Shown: positions 6,948-16,100 of the stretch, piece after piece
Numbering within the stretch: the first letter of the stretch is position 1
How the letters are laid out: the number at the start of each line of letters is the position of its first letter
Notes under the pieces: model-generated
Told to the model about the DNA's origin: nothing
The model's database searches: none
The model's input: the letters and a program-made list of their open reading frames with translations, nothing else
Made by a program: the position numbers and the translations under genes
From: DATAFO01 sp046728935
GTDB taxonomy: Bacteria; Actinomycetota; Thermoleophilia; Solirubrobacterales; 70-9
Assembly: GCA_046728935.1 (NCBI GenBank)
Contig: JBKPFS010000076.1
Span: 1 to 22,621 of the forward strand
DNA length: 22,621 bases
Direction of reading: 5' to 3'

Positions 6948-9350
6948 GTGCTCCCCCACGGGGTCGCCAAGCGCTTCGGACTGCTCGGCGCGGGCGCTGT
7001 GGCGCTCGCCGCGGGGCTCTGGTATCAGCTCTTTCAGCGCCCGCTTCCCCGGACCGCGGGGCGCCTCGAGGTCGAAGGCGTCGAGGGTCCGGTCCAGATC
7101 GGTCGCGATCGCTGGGGGGTTCCGCACATTCGCGCGCGCTCGCACAACGACGCGTGGTTCGGGGAGGGGTTCTGCCACGGTCAGGATCGCCTCTGGCAGC
7201 TCGAGCTCTACCGCCGCGCGGCGTCCGGCACGCTCGCCGAGATCGCCGGTCGCGAGGCGCTCGACTCCGATCGCTTCGTGCGTACCCTCGGCCTCCGGCG
7301 GCTGGCCGAGCGCGAGGCGGGGGAGCTGCCTGGAGAGGTTCGCGACGCGCTCGAGGCGTACTCCGCGGGCGTGAACGCCGCGGCGGCGACGGCCCGGGCG
7401 ATGCCGTTCGAGCTCCAGCTGCTGCGCACCGAGTTCGCGCCCTGGCGCCCTGCCGACGTGCTGACGATCACCAAGCTGCTCGCCTACGGCCTCTCCACCA
7501 ACTGGGAGCGCGAGCTGCTCCGCGCCGACATGGCGCGGGAGCTCGGCCCGGAGCTGGCCGCGCGACTCGACCCGGGCTACCCGGTGGGGAACCCCGTCGT
7601 GCTCACCCCTGCGGAGGGGTGGACCGGCGACGGACTCGGAATCGTGGAGCAGGCGGCCCGGCTGCGGGAGGCGCTCGGGCTCACGGTGGAGGCGACCGGC
7701 TCGAACAACTGGGCCGTCTCGGCCGATCGCTCGGCGACGCCAGGCCCGCTGTTCGCCGGCGACCCACACCTGCATCCGAGCATGCCGGGGATCACCTACC
7801 ACGTCGGTCTTTACGTCGGCGACCGGTTTTGCCGCGGCGCATCGCTTCCCGGGCGGATCGGGATCGCGTTCGGGCAGAACAACGACCTCGCCTGGTCGTT
7901 CACCAACGTCCTTGCCGACGTCATGGACCTGTTCGTCGAGCGGATCCGCGACGACACCTACCTGTTCGAGGACGAATGGAGGCCGCTGGAGGTGATCGAG
8001 GAGGGGATCCCGGTGCGGGGCCGCTCCGAGCCAGAGCGGCTGCTGATCCGCCGCACCCATCACGGGCCGATCGTCAACGGCCCGCTGCGTGCCGATGACG
8101 ACGAGCCCCTCGCGCTGCGATGGACGGCCACGGACTTTCCTGCCGTGACCGAGGCCACCCTCGGCGTCTTCGACGTCGCCACTGGCCCCGAGCTCGTCGA
8201 GATGATCCGCCCCCACAACCTGCCGGTCTCGAACCTGGTTTGGGCCGACCGCCATGGATCGATCGGCTACAAGGCGGTGGGCCGGCTTCCGCTGCGCCGC
8301 GGCGACTGCCCCGACCTGCCGAAGCCCGGATGGACCGGGGAGTACGAGTGGGATGGCTGGGTGCCGTACGACGAGATGCCCGAGCTCCAGAACCCCGAGG
8401 CCGGCTACGTGGTCACGGCGAACAACCGGATCGAGCCGGACGGCTACCCGCACCACATCACCAGCGATTACCTCGACGGCTACAGGGCGCGGCGCATCGA
8501 GCAGCTGCTGACCTCGGCGGAGGAGCACGACCTCGACGACTTCGCCCGCTTCCAGCTCGACATGCTCTCGATCCCCGGGCTCGAGGTAGTCCACCGCCTG
8601 GCGCGGCTGCGCGATCCCGATGTCGCGCGCTCCAGCCTCTCGCAGCGCGAGATCGCGGCGATCGAGCGGCTGAAGAGCTGGGACGGGCGGATGTCGCCCG
8701 ACTCGGTCGCGGCGACGATCTACCAGGCGTTCGCGCTGCGCTTCGCGCGGGAGGTCGCGCGCGCGGCGATCGGCGACCGGGATCTCGCCCAGCGCTGGCT
8801 CGACCGGGCCCACAACGGCTTCATGACGCACGTCACGTCGCCGTGGCGTTGGCTCTCCCATCTGCTCGCGCTGTGGGAGGAGGCCGATCCCGAGCTGATC
8901 GGCCGCTCGTGGGACGATCTGGCGGTCGACGCCCTGCGCCGCTCGCTCGATGATCTCGAGGCCCGCTTCGGCGCCGATCCCGCCGGCTGGCGCTGGGGCG
9001 CGGCGCATGCCCTCGAGTTCGATCACGCCCTGGGCGCCGCGAACCCGATCCTCGGCCACATCCTCAACCGCCGGATCGAGGTCGGGGGTGGGGAGGAGAC
9101 CGTGGCGCAGGTGGGGTGGGACCCCAACGATCCGTTCAAGGCGATCTGGGCGCCGTGCTGGCGGATGGTCGCCGACCCGGTGCGGCCCGAACGGTCGCGC
9201 TGGCAGCAGTTCACCGGCCAGTCGGGGCACCCCGCGAGCCGGCACTACGACGATCTCCAGTCACGGTGGCTGCGAGGCGAGACGCAGGCGATGGGGGGCG
9301 AGGGACCGTGGCAGATCCTGGCGTTGGAGCCCGCCTCGGTGGATGCCTAG
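6948..9350 (+). CDS. Penicillin/AHL acylase family Ntn hydrolase
   Basis: 800 aa from GTG 6948; an open frame continues upstream inside the MBL gene but is out of context. The N-terminus has a basic patch then a hydrophobic stretch (KRFGLLGAGAVALAAGLWYQLF), an export signal or membrane anchor. The alpha-chain signature is DRWGVPHIRARSHNDAWFGEG followed by GQDRLWQLELYRR. The beta-chain nucleophile is Ser252 in TGSNNWAVS, the autocleavage point of penicillin G acylase/acyl-homoserine lactone acylase enzymes. HHGPIVNG and TANNRIEPDGYP are further family landmarks. These enzymes cleave amide bonds of acylated substrates such as beta-lactams, AHLs or lipopeptides; the natural substrate cannot be told from sequence. 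The next gene overlaps its end by 8 nt. Confidence 0.93.
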   Translation: MLPHGVAKRFGLLGAGAVALAAGLWYQLFQRPLPRTAGRLEVEGVEGPVQIGRDRWGVPHIRARSHNDAWFGEGFCHGQDRLWQLELYRRAASGTLAEIAGREALDSDRFVRTLGLRRLAEREAGELPGEVRDALEAYSAGVNAAAATARAMPFELQLLRTEFAPWRPADVLTITKLLAYGLSTNWERELLRADMARELGPELAARLDPGYPVGNPVVLTPAEGWTGDGLGIVEQAARLREALGLTVEATGSNNWAVSADRSATPGPLFAGDPHLHPSMPGITYHVGLYVGDRFCRGASLPGRIGIAFGQNNDLAWSFTNVLADVMDLFVERIRDDTYLFEDEWRPLEVIEEGIPVRGRSEPERLLIRRTHHGPIVNGPLRADDDEPLALRWTATDFPAVTEATLGVFDVATGPELVEMIRPHNLPVSNLVWADRHGSIGYKAVGRLPLRRGDCPDLPKPGWTGEYEWDGWVPYDEMPELQNPEAGYVVTANNRIEPDGYPHHITSDYLDGYRARRIEQLLTSAEEHDLDDFARFQLDMLSIPGLEVVHRLARLRDPDVARSSLSQREIAAIERLKSWDGRMSPDSVAATIYQAFALRFAREVARAAIGDRDLAQRWLDRAHNGFMTHVTSPWRWLSHLLALWEEADPELIGRSWDDLAVDALRRSLDDLEARFGADPAGWRWGAAHALEFDHALGAANPILGHILNRRIEVGGGEETVAQVGWDPNDPFKAIWAPCWRMVADPVRPERSRWQQFTGQSGHPASRHYDDLQSRWLRGETQAMGGEGPWQILALEPASVDA

Positions 9351-9813
9351 CCGCCGCGATCAGATCAAGCTCACGCCCGATGAGGTCGACGAGCTGCTCG
9401 ACTCCGAGCGGATCGTCGTCGTCTCCTCGATCGGCCCGCGGGGCTGGCCGCACTCGATGCCCATGTGGTACGTGGTCCGAGACGGCGAGCTCTGGGTCTG
9501 GACGTACGCCAAGTCCCAGAAGGCGAAGAACCTCGAGCGCGATCCCCGCGCCACCCTCCTGGTGCAGACGGGATACGAGTACTCGGAGCTGCGCGGGATC
9601 CAGATCGAGGCCCAGGCCGAGCTGATCCGCGACCAAGAGCGGGTGGTGGAGTTCGCGAAGGAGCTGACCGTCCGCTACTCGGAGGGAATCGAGAGCGTCG
9701 AGGGGAACGCCGCGGCCGCGCTCCAGGCCCAGGCGCCGAAGCGCGTGGCGATCCACTTCCGACCCAGGCGGACCGCGACCTGGGACCACCGCAGGCTGGG
9801 CGGGACCTACTAG
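9343..9813 (+). CDS. Pyridoxamine 5'-phosphate oxidase-like / F420-type split-barrel protein
   Basis: 156 aa from ATG 9343, which overlaps the acylase stop by 8 nt, so translation is probably coupled. The N-terminal half has the split-barrel pattern: ERIVVVSSIGPRGWPHSMPMWY, then GELWVWTYAKSQKAKNLERDPRATLLV. This is typical of the PPOX-like, flavin/F420-binding family common in actinobacteria. KSQKAKNL is the usual phosphate-contact region. The C-terminal part (about 110-156) is helical then basic. Members bind FMN, F420 or heme and reduce varied small molecules; no substrate can be assigned. Confidence 0.87.
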   Translation: MPSRRDQIKLTPDEVDELLDSERIVVVSSIGPRGWPHSMPMWYVVRDGELWVWTYAKSQKAKNLERDPRATLLVQTGYEYSELRGIQIEAQAELIRDQERVVEFAKELTVRYSEGIESVEGNAAAALQAQAPKRVAIHFRPRRTATWDHRRLGGTY

Positions 9814-9837
9814 CCCGGCCGCTAGCCATCGCCCCCG

Positions 9838-9888
9838 GATCGAGACCGAGGAAACGGGTGATATGCACGCGGAACCTCGATCTCGACC
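9838..9888. repeat. Imperfect 14-bp inverted repeat, 23-nt loop
   Basis: GATCGAGACCGAGG (9838-9851) pairs with CCTCGATCTCGACC (9875-9888) at 12 of 14 positions. It lies in the 157-nt gap before rmlA. There is no T-run after it, so it may be a weak terminator, an operator or an mRNA 3'-end hairpin for the upstream operon. Confidence 0.4.
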
Positions 9889-9955
9889 CCGCAGCCGCGC
9901 TGCAGTGCGTCGGGCACGGCTCCGCTCGGTGGGCGGCACGGGCCAGCACCAGCGC

Positions 9956-9961
9956 TAGCCT
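9956..9961 (+). promoter_or_regulatory. Candidate -10 element (TAGCCT) for rml operon
   Basis: TAGCCT lies 9 nt before ATG 9971. No Shine-Dalgarno sequence lies between them, so the rmlA mRNA would have a leader of only a few nucleotides. The rest of the 157-nt gap holds only the inverted repeat described separately. Confidence 0.4.
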
Positions 9962-9970
9962 CCCGGCGCG

Positions 9971-11044
9971 ATGGAGAACCTCCGCGGCTTGATCCTCTCC
10001 GGCGGCGCCGGTACGCGGCTGCGCCCGATTACGCACACCTCCGCGAAGCAGCTCGTCCCCGTGGCCAACAAGCCGGTGCTCTTCTACGGCATCGAGGCCC
10101 TGGTCGAGGCGGGCGTGAGCGAGCTCGGGATCGTCATCGCCCCCGACACCGGCGATGAGATCCGCGCCGCCGTGGGGGACGGATCGCGGTTCGGCGCCCG
10201 CGTCACCTACGTGCAGCAGCCGGAGCCCCTCGGGCTCGCCCACGCCCTGCTGACCGCGGAGGAGTTCCTCGAGGACGGGCCGTTTGTGATGTACCTCGGT
10301 GACAACCTCCTCCGGGACGGGATCGTCGACCTCGTTGGGGCCTTTCGCCGCGGCGAGCCCGACGCGCTGATCCTCTTGACCCAGGTGCCCGATCCGGGCA
10401 ACTACGGGGTCGCGGAACTCGACGGCGAGCGCGTCGTCCGCCTGGTGGAGAAGCCGACGGACCCCCCGAGCGACATGGCCCTAGTCGGCGTCTACATGTT
10501 CGGGCCGCCCATCTTCGAGGCGGCGAAGGAGATCGAGCCGTCGGGGCGCGGGGAGCTGGAGATCACCGACGCGATCCAACGGCTGATCGACGGCGGGCGG
10601 CGAGTCGAGAGCCACATCGTCAGCGGCTGGTGGAAGGACACCGGGCAGCTCGACGACATGCTCGAGGCCAACCGCCTGGTGCTCGAAGACCTCGAGCGCC
10701 GGATCGAGGGCGAGCTGATCGACACCAGGGTCGAGGGGAGGGCGGTGATCGAGGCCGGCTCCCGCCTCGAGCGCTCGGTCGTGCGCGGCCCCGTGATCGT
10801 CGGCGCCGGCGCGCGGATCTCGGACTCCTACGTGGGCCCGTACACCTCGGTGGGCCCTGAGGTGGAGATCTCGAGCTCGGAGGTCGAGCATTCGATCCTG
10901 CTCAATGGGGCCAAGCTGATCGGCCTCGATTCGAGGATGGAGGCGAGCCTGCTGGGTCGAAACGTGAAGCTCTACCGCGGCGACGCGCTCCCAAAGACTC
11001 TGCGGATGATCGTCGGCGACAACTCGGAGATCCACATCCCATGA
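9971..11044 (+). CDS. rmlA: Glucose-1-phosphate thymidylyltransferase, long form (RmlA)
   Basis: 357-aa nucleotidyltransferase making dTDP-glucose from dTTP and glucose-1-phosphate, the first step to dTDP-rhamnose and related sugars. The N-terminal domain has GLILSGGAGTRLRPITHTSAKQ, LVPVANKPV and MYLGDNLL (metal/nucleotide site), then VEKP and SGWWKDTGQLDDMLEANR. A C-terminal left-handed beta-helix-like part (about 245-350, VIEAGSRLERSVVRGPVIVG and similar repeats) makes it the long type, common beside actinobacterial dTDP-sugar and antibiotic-sugar genes. The stop overlaps the rmlD ATG (ATGA), so the three rml genes form one operon. Confidence 0.95.
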   Translation: MENLRGLILSGGAGTRLRPITHTSAKQLVPVANKPVLFYGIEALVEAGVSELGIVIAPDTGDEIRAAVGDGSRFGARVTYVQQPEPLGLAHALLTAEEFLEDGPFVMYLGDNLLRDGIVDLVGAFRRGEPDALILLTQVPDPGNYGVAELDGERVVRLVEKPTDPPSDMALVGVYMFGPPIFEAAKEIEPSGRGELEITDAIQRLIDGGRRVESHIVSGWWKDTGQLDDMLEANRLVLEDLERRIEGELIDTRVEGRAVIEAGSRLERSVVRGPVIVGAGARISDSYVGPYTSVGPEVEISSSEVEHSILLNGAKLIGLDSRMEASLLGRNVKLYRGDALPKTLRMIVGDNSEIHIP

Positions 11045-11880
11045 GAGTGATCGTTACCGGCGCGGGTGGGATGCTGGGTCGTGATCTCGTCGAGGCATGC
11101 CTGGCTCGCGAGCACGAGGTGCTCGGCCTGATTCACGCTGACCTCGACATCACCGACCCCAGAGCCGTCGAGGCGGCGATCGAGCATCATCGTCCCGACG
11201 CGGTCCTCAACTGCGCCGCGTGGACGGACGTCGACGGGGCCGAGGACGCGGAGGACGAGGCGATGCGGGTCAATGACACCGGCGCCGCCCTGCTGGCATC
11301 CAGCGCGGCGTCGCACGGGGCCAAGGTCCTCTACGTCTCCAGCGACTACGTCTTCGACGGGACAAAGCGCCGACCCTACGTGGAGTCCGACCTGCCCGCG
11401 GCGATCTCCGCCTACGGGCGAACGAAGCAGGCCGGCGAGACGTCGGTCTCGGTCGCCAACCCCCGCCACTTCATCGTTCGCTCGTCGTGGCTCTTCGGCA
11501 CCGGGGGGAGGAACTTCGTCGAGACGATGCTGAGGCTCGCGGAGGAGCAGCCGGAGGTGCTGGTGATCTCGGACCAGGTGGGCTGCCCCACGTACACCCG
11601 CCACCTCGCGGAGGGCCTCGCGCTCGTCGTCGAGGGGGACGAGTACGGCATCCACCACCTCTGCGGCTCGGGCAGCTGCTCGTGGTACGAGTTCGCCCAG
11701 GAGATCTACGACCAGGCGGGGCTCGAGTGCCGGGTGCTCGCGGCGTCGACCGAGATGCTCGCTCGCAAGGCGCCCCGTCCCGCGAACTCGGTCCTCGGCA
11801 CCGAGCGTGCCGATCCGCTCGTGCTGCCGCACTGGAAGCAGGGGCTCACCGAGTACATGGCCGAGCGGGTGCGTGCGTGA
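11041..11880 (+). CDS. rmlD: dTDP-4-dehydrorhamnose reductase (RmlD)
   Basis: 279-aa short-chain dehydrogenase. NAD(P)-binding motif GAGGMLGRDLV (from residue 7), then LNCAAWTDVDGAED, the conserved SSDYVFDG, the catalytic YGRTK (Tyr and Lys), and RSSWLFG. RmlD reduces the 4-keto group of dTDP-4-keto-rhamnose to give dTDP-L-rhamnose. Start ATGA overlaps the rmlA stop and the end overlaps rmlB (GTGA), so translation is probably coupled. The C-terminus RPANSVLGTERA is the usual RmlD sugar-binding tail. Confidence 0.94.
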   Translation: MRVIVTGAGGMLGRDLVEACLAREHEVLGLIHADLDITDPRAVEAAIEHHRPDAVLNCAAWTDVDGAEDAEDEAMRVNDTGAALLASSAASHGAKVLYVSSDYVFDGTKRRPYVESDLPAAISAYGRTKQAGETSVSVANPRHFIVRSSWLFGTGGRNFVETMLRLAEEQPEVLVISDQVGCPTYTRHLAEGLALVVEGDEYGIHHLCGSGSCSWYEFAQEIYDQAGLECRVLAASTEMLARKAPRPANSVLGTERADPLVLPHWKQGLTEYMAERVRA

Positions 11881-12884
11881 GGATCCTGGTCGCCGGCGGC
11901 GCCGGCTTCATCGGCTCCGCCTACGTCCGCCGCCGGCTCGACGCTCGGCCGGACCACTCGGTGCGCGTGCTCGACAAGCTCACCTACGCGGGCCGGCCCG
12001 AGAACCTCGAGGGGCTCGACCCCGAGCGCTGCGAGCTGGTGGTCGGTGACATCGGCGACCCGGACGCCGTGGGCGAGGCGATCGCCGGCTGCGACGCGGT
12101 GGTCAACTTCGCGGCCGAGTCCCACGTAGACCGCTCGATCCACTCCCCCGGCGAGTTCATCCGCACGGACGTCTTCGGCGCCTTCGTGCTGCTCGAGGCC
12201 GCGCGCGCTCTCGGCGTGCGCATGGTCCAGGTCTCGACGGACGAGGTGTACGGGACGATCGCGGAGGGCTCGTTCACCGAGGCATCGCCGCTCGATCCCT
12301 CGTCGCCCTACTCCGCCTCCAAGGCCGGCGGCGATCTGCTTGTGGGCGCCTTTCACCGGACGTACGGTGCGGACGCCCTGATCGTCCGCGGCGCGAACAA
12401 CTACGGGCCGCGCCAGCACCCCGAGAAGCTGATCCCGCTGGCGATCCTGAACGCGCTTGCCGGTGATCCCGTCCCGGTTTACGGCGACGGGCTCCAGGTG
12501 CGCAACTGGCTCTGGGTCGATGACTTCGCGGCGGCGATCGACATCGCGCTCGAGCGTGGGGAGCCGGGCGCGGTCTACAACGTCGGCGGGCCGGACGAGG
12601 TATCGAACATCGACGTCGTGAAACGCATCCTCGAGCTCACCCGCGCCAACGAATCGCTGATCGGTCACGTAGCCGACCGCCCGGGCCATGACCGCCGCTA
12701 CTCGCTCTCCTCGGAGCGGATCCGCACCGAGCTGGGCTGGGAGCCCAAGGTGGGCTTCGACGAGGGCCTCGGCCGCACCGTCGACTGGTACCGCGAGAAC
12801 GAGGCCTGGTGGGGCCCGATCCGCTCCGGCGAGTACCGCGAGTACTACGAGCGCCAGTACGGCCGCCCGCTATCGGGCGGGTAA
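11877..12884 (+). CDS. rmlB: dTDP-glucose 4,6-dehydratase (RmlB)
   Basis: 335 aa from GTG 11877, which overlaps the rmlD stop. Extended SDR: GGAGFIGSAYVRR for NAD, NFAAESHVDRSI, catalytic STDEVYG, YSASK (Tyr/Lys) and NNYGPRQHPEKLIPL for substrate binding, ending with RPGHDRRYSL. It converts dTDP-glucose to dTDP-4-keto-6-deoxyglucose. Gene order is rmlA-rmlD-rmlB, and rmlC (3,5-epimerase) is not in the window. A GC-rich hairpin overlaps the last codons, and the relic gene on the other strand shares its final bases. Confidence 0.95.
   Translation: MRILVAGGAGFIGSAYVRRRLDARPDHSVRVLDKLTYAGRPENLEGLDPERCELVVGDIGDPDAVGEAIAGCDAVVNFAAESHVDRSIHSPGEFIRTDVFGAFVLLEAARALGVRMVQVSTDEVYGTIAEGSFTEASPLDPSSPYSASKAGGDLLVGAFHRTYGADALIVRGANNYGPRQHPEKLIPLAILNALAGDPVPVYGDGLQVRNWLWVDDFAAAIDIALERGEPGAVYNVGGPDEVSNIDVVKRILELTRANESLIGHVADRPGHDRRYSLSSERIRTELGWEPKVGFDEGLGRTVDWYRENEAWWGPIRSGEYREYYERQYGRPLSGG
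12863..12880 (+). terminator. Hairpin at rmlB 3' end (no T-run)
   Basis: Perfect 7-bp stem CCGCCCG / CGGGCGG with loop CTAT, ending just before the rmlB stop codon. There is no following T-run, so it could terminate weakly or protect the 3' end. Confidence 0.4.
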
Positions 12885-13060
12885 TCCGGCGGCCCTGAGC
12901 GCAGCGTCCGTGTCGGCGAAGAGGCGCACGCTGACGATCTGCCCGTCGGCGACCGTGTAGACCCAGGAGGTCACGCCCTCGACCGGCGCGTGGCTCCCCT
13001 TGCCCCGAGCCGTTTGGCGCAGGAGTTCCGCCGGACCAGGGCGATGTTCTCAGCGCTCAT
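12870..13060 (-). pseudogene. Relic of a SnoaL/NTF2-like gene
   Basis: On the minus strand an ATG at 13060 begins MSAENIALVRR, a typical SnoaL-like start. After about 11 codons the frame becomes meaningless and stops. In a second frame a well-preserved SnoaL-like C-terminus continues: ELLRQTARGKGS, then VEGVTSWVYTV, VRLFADTDAALRAAGL, ending at 12870. About 60-70 residues of a usual 120-135 aa protein are missing and the two pieces are out of frame, so this is an internal deletion. A leaderless-type -10 (TAGGGT, 13073-13068, 7 nt before the ATG) still precedes it. It fills nearly all of the gap between rmlB and lhr; nothing else is seen there. Confidence 0.75.
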
Positions 13061-13107
13061 CGAGTCAACCCTAACCGGGGTGGCCGGAAGCCCGTCCGCC
13101 TCATCCG

Positions 13108-13113
13108 TATGAT
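13108..13113 (+). promoter_or_regulatory. Candidate -10 element (TATGAT) for lhr
   Basis: TATGAT is followed after 7 nt by TTG 13121, predicting a leaderless start there. The ATG at 13109 lies inside the hexamer and would not be on such an mRNA. GGAAGG directly abuts the TTG, too close to act as a Shine-Dalgarno sequence. Confidence 0.45.
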
Positions 13114-13120
13114 CGGAAGG

Positions 13121-16100
13121 TTGAGCACCTTGCCATCGACGAGTGTGAAATCCGATCCCCTGGCCGCGTTCAGCCCGCCCACGCGGGACTGGTTTCAGGC
13201 GTCGTTCGAGGCGCCCACTCCCGCCCAGGCCCGGGGCTGGCCGGCGATCGCCTCCGGCGCGAACACGCTGATCTGCGCCCCCACCGGCTCGGGCAAGACC
13301 CTCGCCGCGTTCCTGTGGGGGATCGACAGGCTTGCGGGTGAGCCGGAGCGGCTCGGCTCGGGCGTGCGCATCGTCTACGTCTCGCCCCTGAAGGCGCTCT
13401 CGTACGACATCGAACGCAACCTCCGGGCGCCGCTGAAGGGGATCGGCGTCGACATTTCGGTCGGCCTGCGCACGGGCGACACACCGCAGCGAGAGCGCCA
13501 GGCGATGCGGCGCAACCCGCCGGACATCCTGATCACGACGCCGGAGTCCCTATATCTGATCATCACTTCGCAGGCGCGCGAGATGCTCACGGACACCGAG
13601 GCGGTGATCGTGGACGAGATTCACGCGGTCGCCCAGTCGAAGCGCGGCGCCCACCTGGCGCTGACGCTCGAGCGCCTGTCGCACCTCGTCGCGATGAGCG
13701 AGGACGGCCAGCGGCGGCTGGGGGAGTCCGACGCGCGCCCGACGGATCCGCAGCGGATCGGGCTCTCGGCCACCCAGCGTCCGCTCGAGCGCGTGGCGCA
13801 GTTCCTCGTCGGCCCACGCCGCGAATGCGAGATCGTCGACGCGGGCAGGAGCAAGGAGCTCGACCTCGAGATCGTCGTGCCGGTCGAGGACATGACGGAC
13901 CCGGGCGCAGGCGCGGCGGCCTCGGGCGACGGCCAGGTCCTGCCCGAGACGTCACCGGACCGCATCGATCCGGGGCCGATCGAGGCCTCGGTCGATCCGG
14001 CGACGAACCCCCGCTCCATCTGGCCCGCGATCTACCCGGAGCTGCTGCGCCTCGTGCACGAGCACACGTCGACGATCATCTTCGTCAACAACCGCCGCGG
14101 CGCCGAGCGCCTCGCCAAGCGGCTCAACGAGCTCGCCAACGAGGAGGACTCCCTTGAGCTCCCGCCCACCGAGCACGCCGGGCACGACCACCCGCCATCC
14201 CCGGACGCGGGAGCTCAAGAAGAAGGCCCGAGCCGTCAGGCGAGGGAAAGTGATTCTGGCGGGAGCGGAGGAGGCGGATTCATCGAGATTGCTCGGGCCC
14301 ACCATGGCTCGCTTGCCCACGAGGAGCGGCAGGTGGTCGAGGAGCTGCTGAAGTCCGGCCAGCTCCCCTGCCTCGTCGCTACGTCGTCGCTAGAGCTGGG
14401 GATCGACATGGGGGCGGTCGACCTCGTGATCCAGGTCGAGTCGCCGAAGTCGGTGACCCGTGGGCTGCAACGGATCGGCCGGGCCGGCCACGGCCTCGGA
14501 GAGGTCTCCAAGGGCCGGATCTTCCCCAAGTTCCGGGCCGACCTGCTCGAGTGCGCGGTCGTCACCAGGCGCATGCGCGAGGGCGAGATCGAGGAGACGG
14601 TGATCCCGCGCAACCCCCTCGATGTGGTCGCCCAGCACCTCGTCTCGATGGTCGCCGACCAGGAGTGGGAGGTCGACGAGATCGAGCGAGTGATCACCGG
14701 CGCCGAGCCCTTCCGTGAGCTCGGCCGCGAGCAGCTCGAGAACGTCCTCGACATGCTCGACGGGCGGTACCCCTCGGATCGCTTCGCCGAGCTCCGCCCG
14801 CGGCTGGTCTGGGACCGCACCGGTGGAACGGTGCGTGGCCGCAAGGGAGCGCGCCAGCTGGCCGTCACCAATGCCGGCACCATCCCGGATCGTGGGCTCT
14901 ACGGCGTCCATCTCCCGGATGGCCGGCGCGTCGGCGAGCTCGACGAGGAGATGGTCTACGAGGCGCGCCCCGGCCAGACGTTCCTGCTCGGGGCCACAAC
15001 GTGGCGGATCGAGGAGATCACCCGCGACCGGGTGATCGTCACTCCCGCCCCCGGGGTGCCCGGGGCCGTCCCGTTCTGGCGTGGTGACGGCGTCGGCCGA
15101 CCGGTGGAGCTCGGCCGCGGCATCGGCGCCTTCGCCCGTGAGGCCGTGAGCGCCGATCCCGCGTACCTCGCCGCCGAGTACGACCTCGACCGCCGCGCGG
15201 CGGAGAACCTCGTCGCCTACCTGCTGGAGCAGCAGTCCGCGACGCGCGTCGTGCCCTCCGACCAGACGATCGTGGTCGAGCGCTTCCGGGACGAGATCGG
15301 CGACTGGCGCCTGTGCCTGCTGTCGCCGTTCGGCGGCCGGGTCCACGCGGCCTGGGGCCTGGCGCTGGCGGCCCGGATTCGCGACGAGCTCGACCTCGAG
15401 GCGGACGCGATCTGGTCGGACGACGGCATCGCGGTCCACCTGCCGGATGCCGACGAGGCGCCCTCCGCCGACCTCGTCCTGCTGGAGCCGGACGAGGTCG
15501 AGGATCTCGTCGTGCGCGAGCTCGGCGGCTCGGCCCTGTTCGGCGCTCGCTTCCGCGAGAACGCCTCCCGCAGCCTGCTGATTCCGCGCGCCTACCCGGG
15601 CAAGCGCACGCCCCTTTGGCAGCAGCGCCTCAAGGCCCAGAGCCTGCTCGAGGTGGCGAAGGACTTCCCGCGCTTCCCGGTCACCCTCGAGACCTATCGC
15701 GAGTGCCTTCGCGACGTGCTGGACCTGCCCGCGCTCCAGGGCCTGCTCGCGGAACTCCACTCGCGGAAGGTGTCGCTGGTCGAGGTGGAGACCGCCACCG
15801 CATCGCCATTCGCCTCCTCGCTGCTGTTCGACTACGTCGCAACGTACATGTACGAGGGGGATACGCCGAACGCCGAGCGCCGCGCGGCGGCGCTGGCCCT
15901 CGACCGCGACCTGCTGCGCGAGCTGCTCGGTGCCGACGAGCTGCGGGAGCTGATCGACCCCGAGGCCCTGGAGGACGTCGAGGCCTCGCTCCAGCACCTG
16001 AAGGCGGAGGCGCGGGCCAAGGACCGCGACGCCCTCCAGCAGATCCTCCGGCGCCTGGGCGACCTCACAGCCGAGGAGTGCGAGGCCCGCACCACCGAGG

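Noticed and set aside
6711..9245. 844-codon minus-strand open frame opposite the acylase
   Set aside because: Long only because of high GC and codon bias; composition is Arg/Pro/Gly-rich and the plus strand has an unmistakable Ntn hydrolase.
9838..9890. Possible tRNA-like fold in the gap before rmlA
   Set aside because: No T-arm GTTCRA-type motif or anticodon stem could be found; only the imperfect inverted repeat is supported.
13085..13113. PafBC-type (RecA-independent) damage promoter before lhr
   Set aside because: Only a GTCCG core is seen and it is one base off the expected distance to the TATGAT; too weak to claim.
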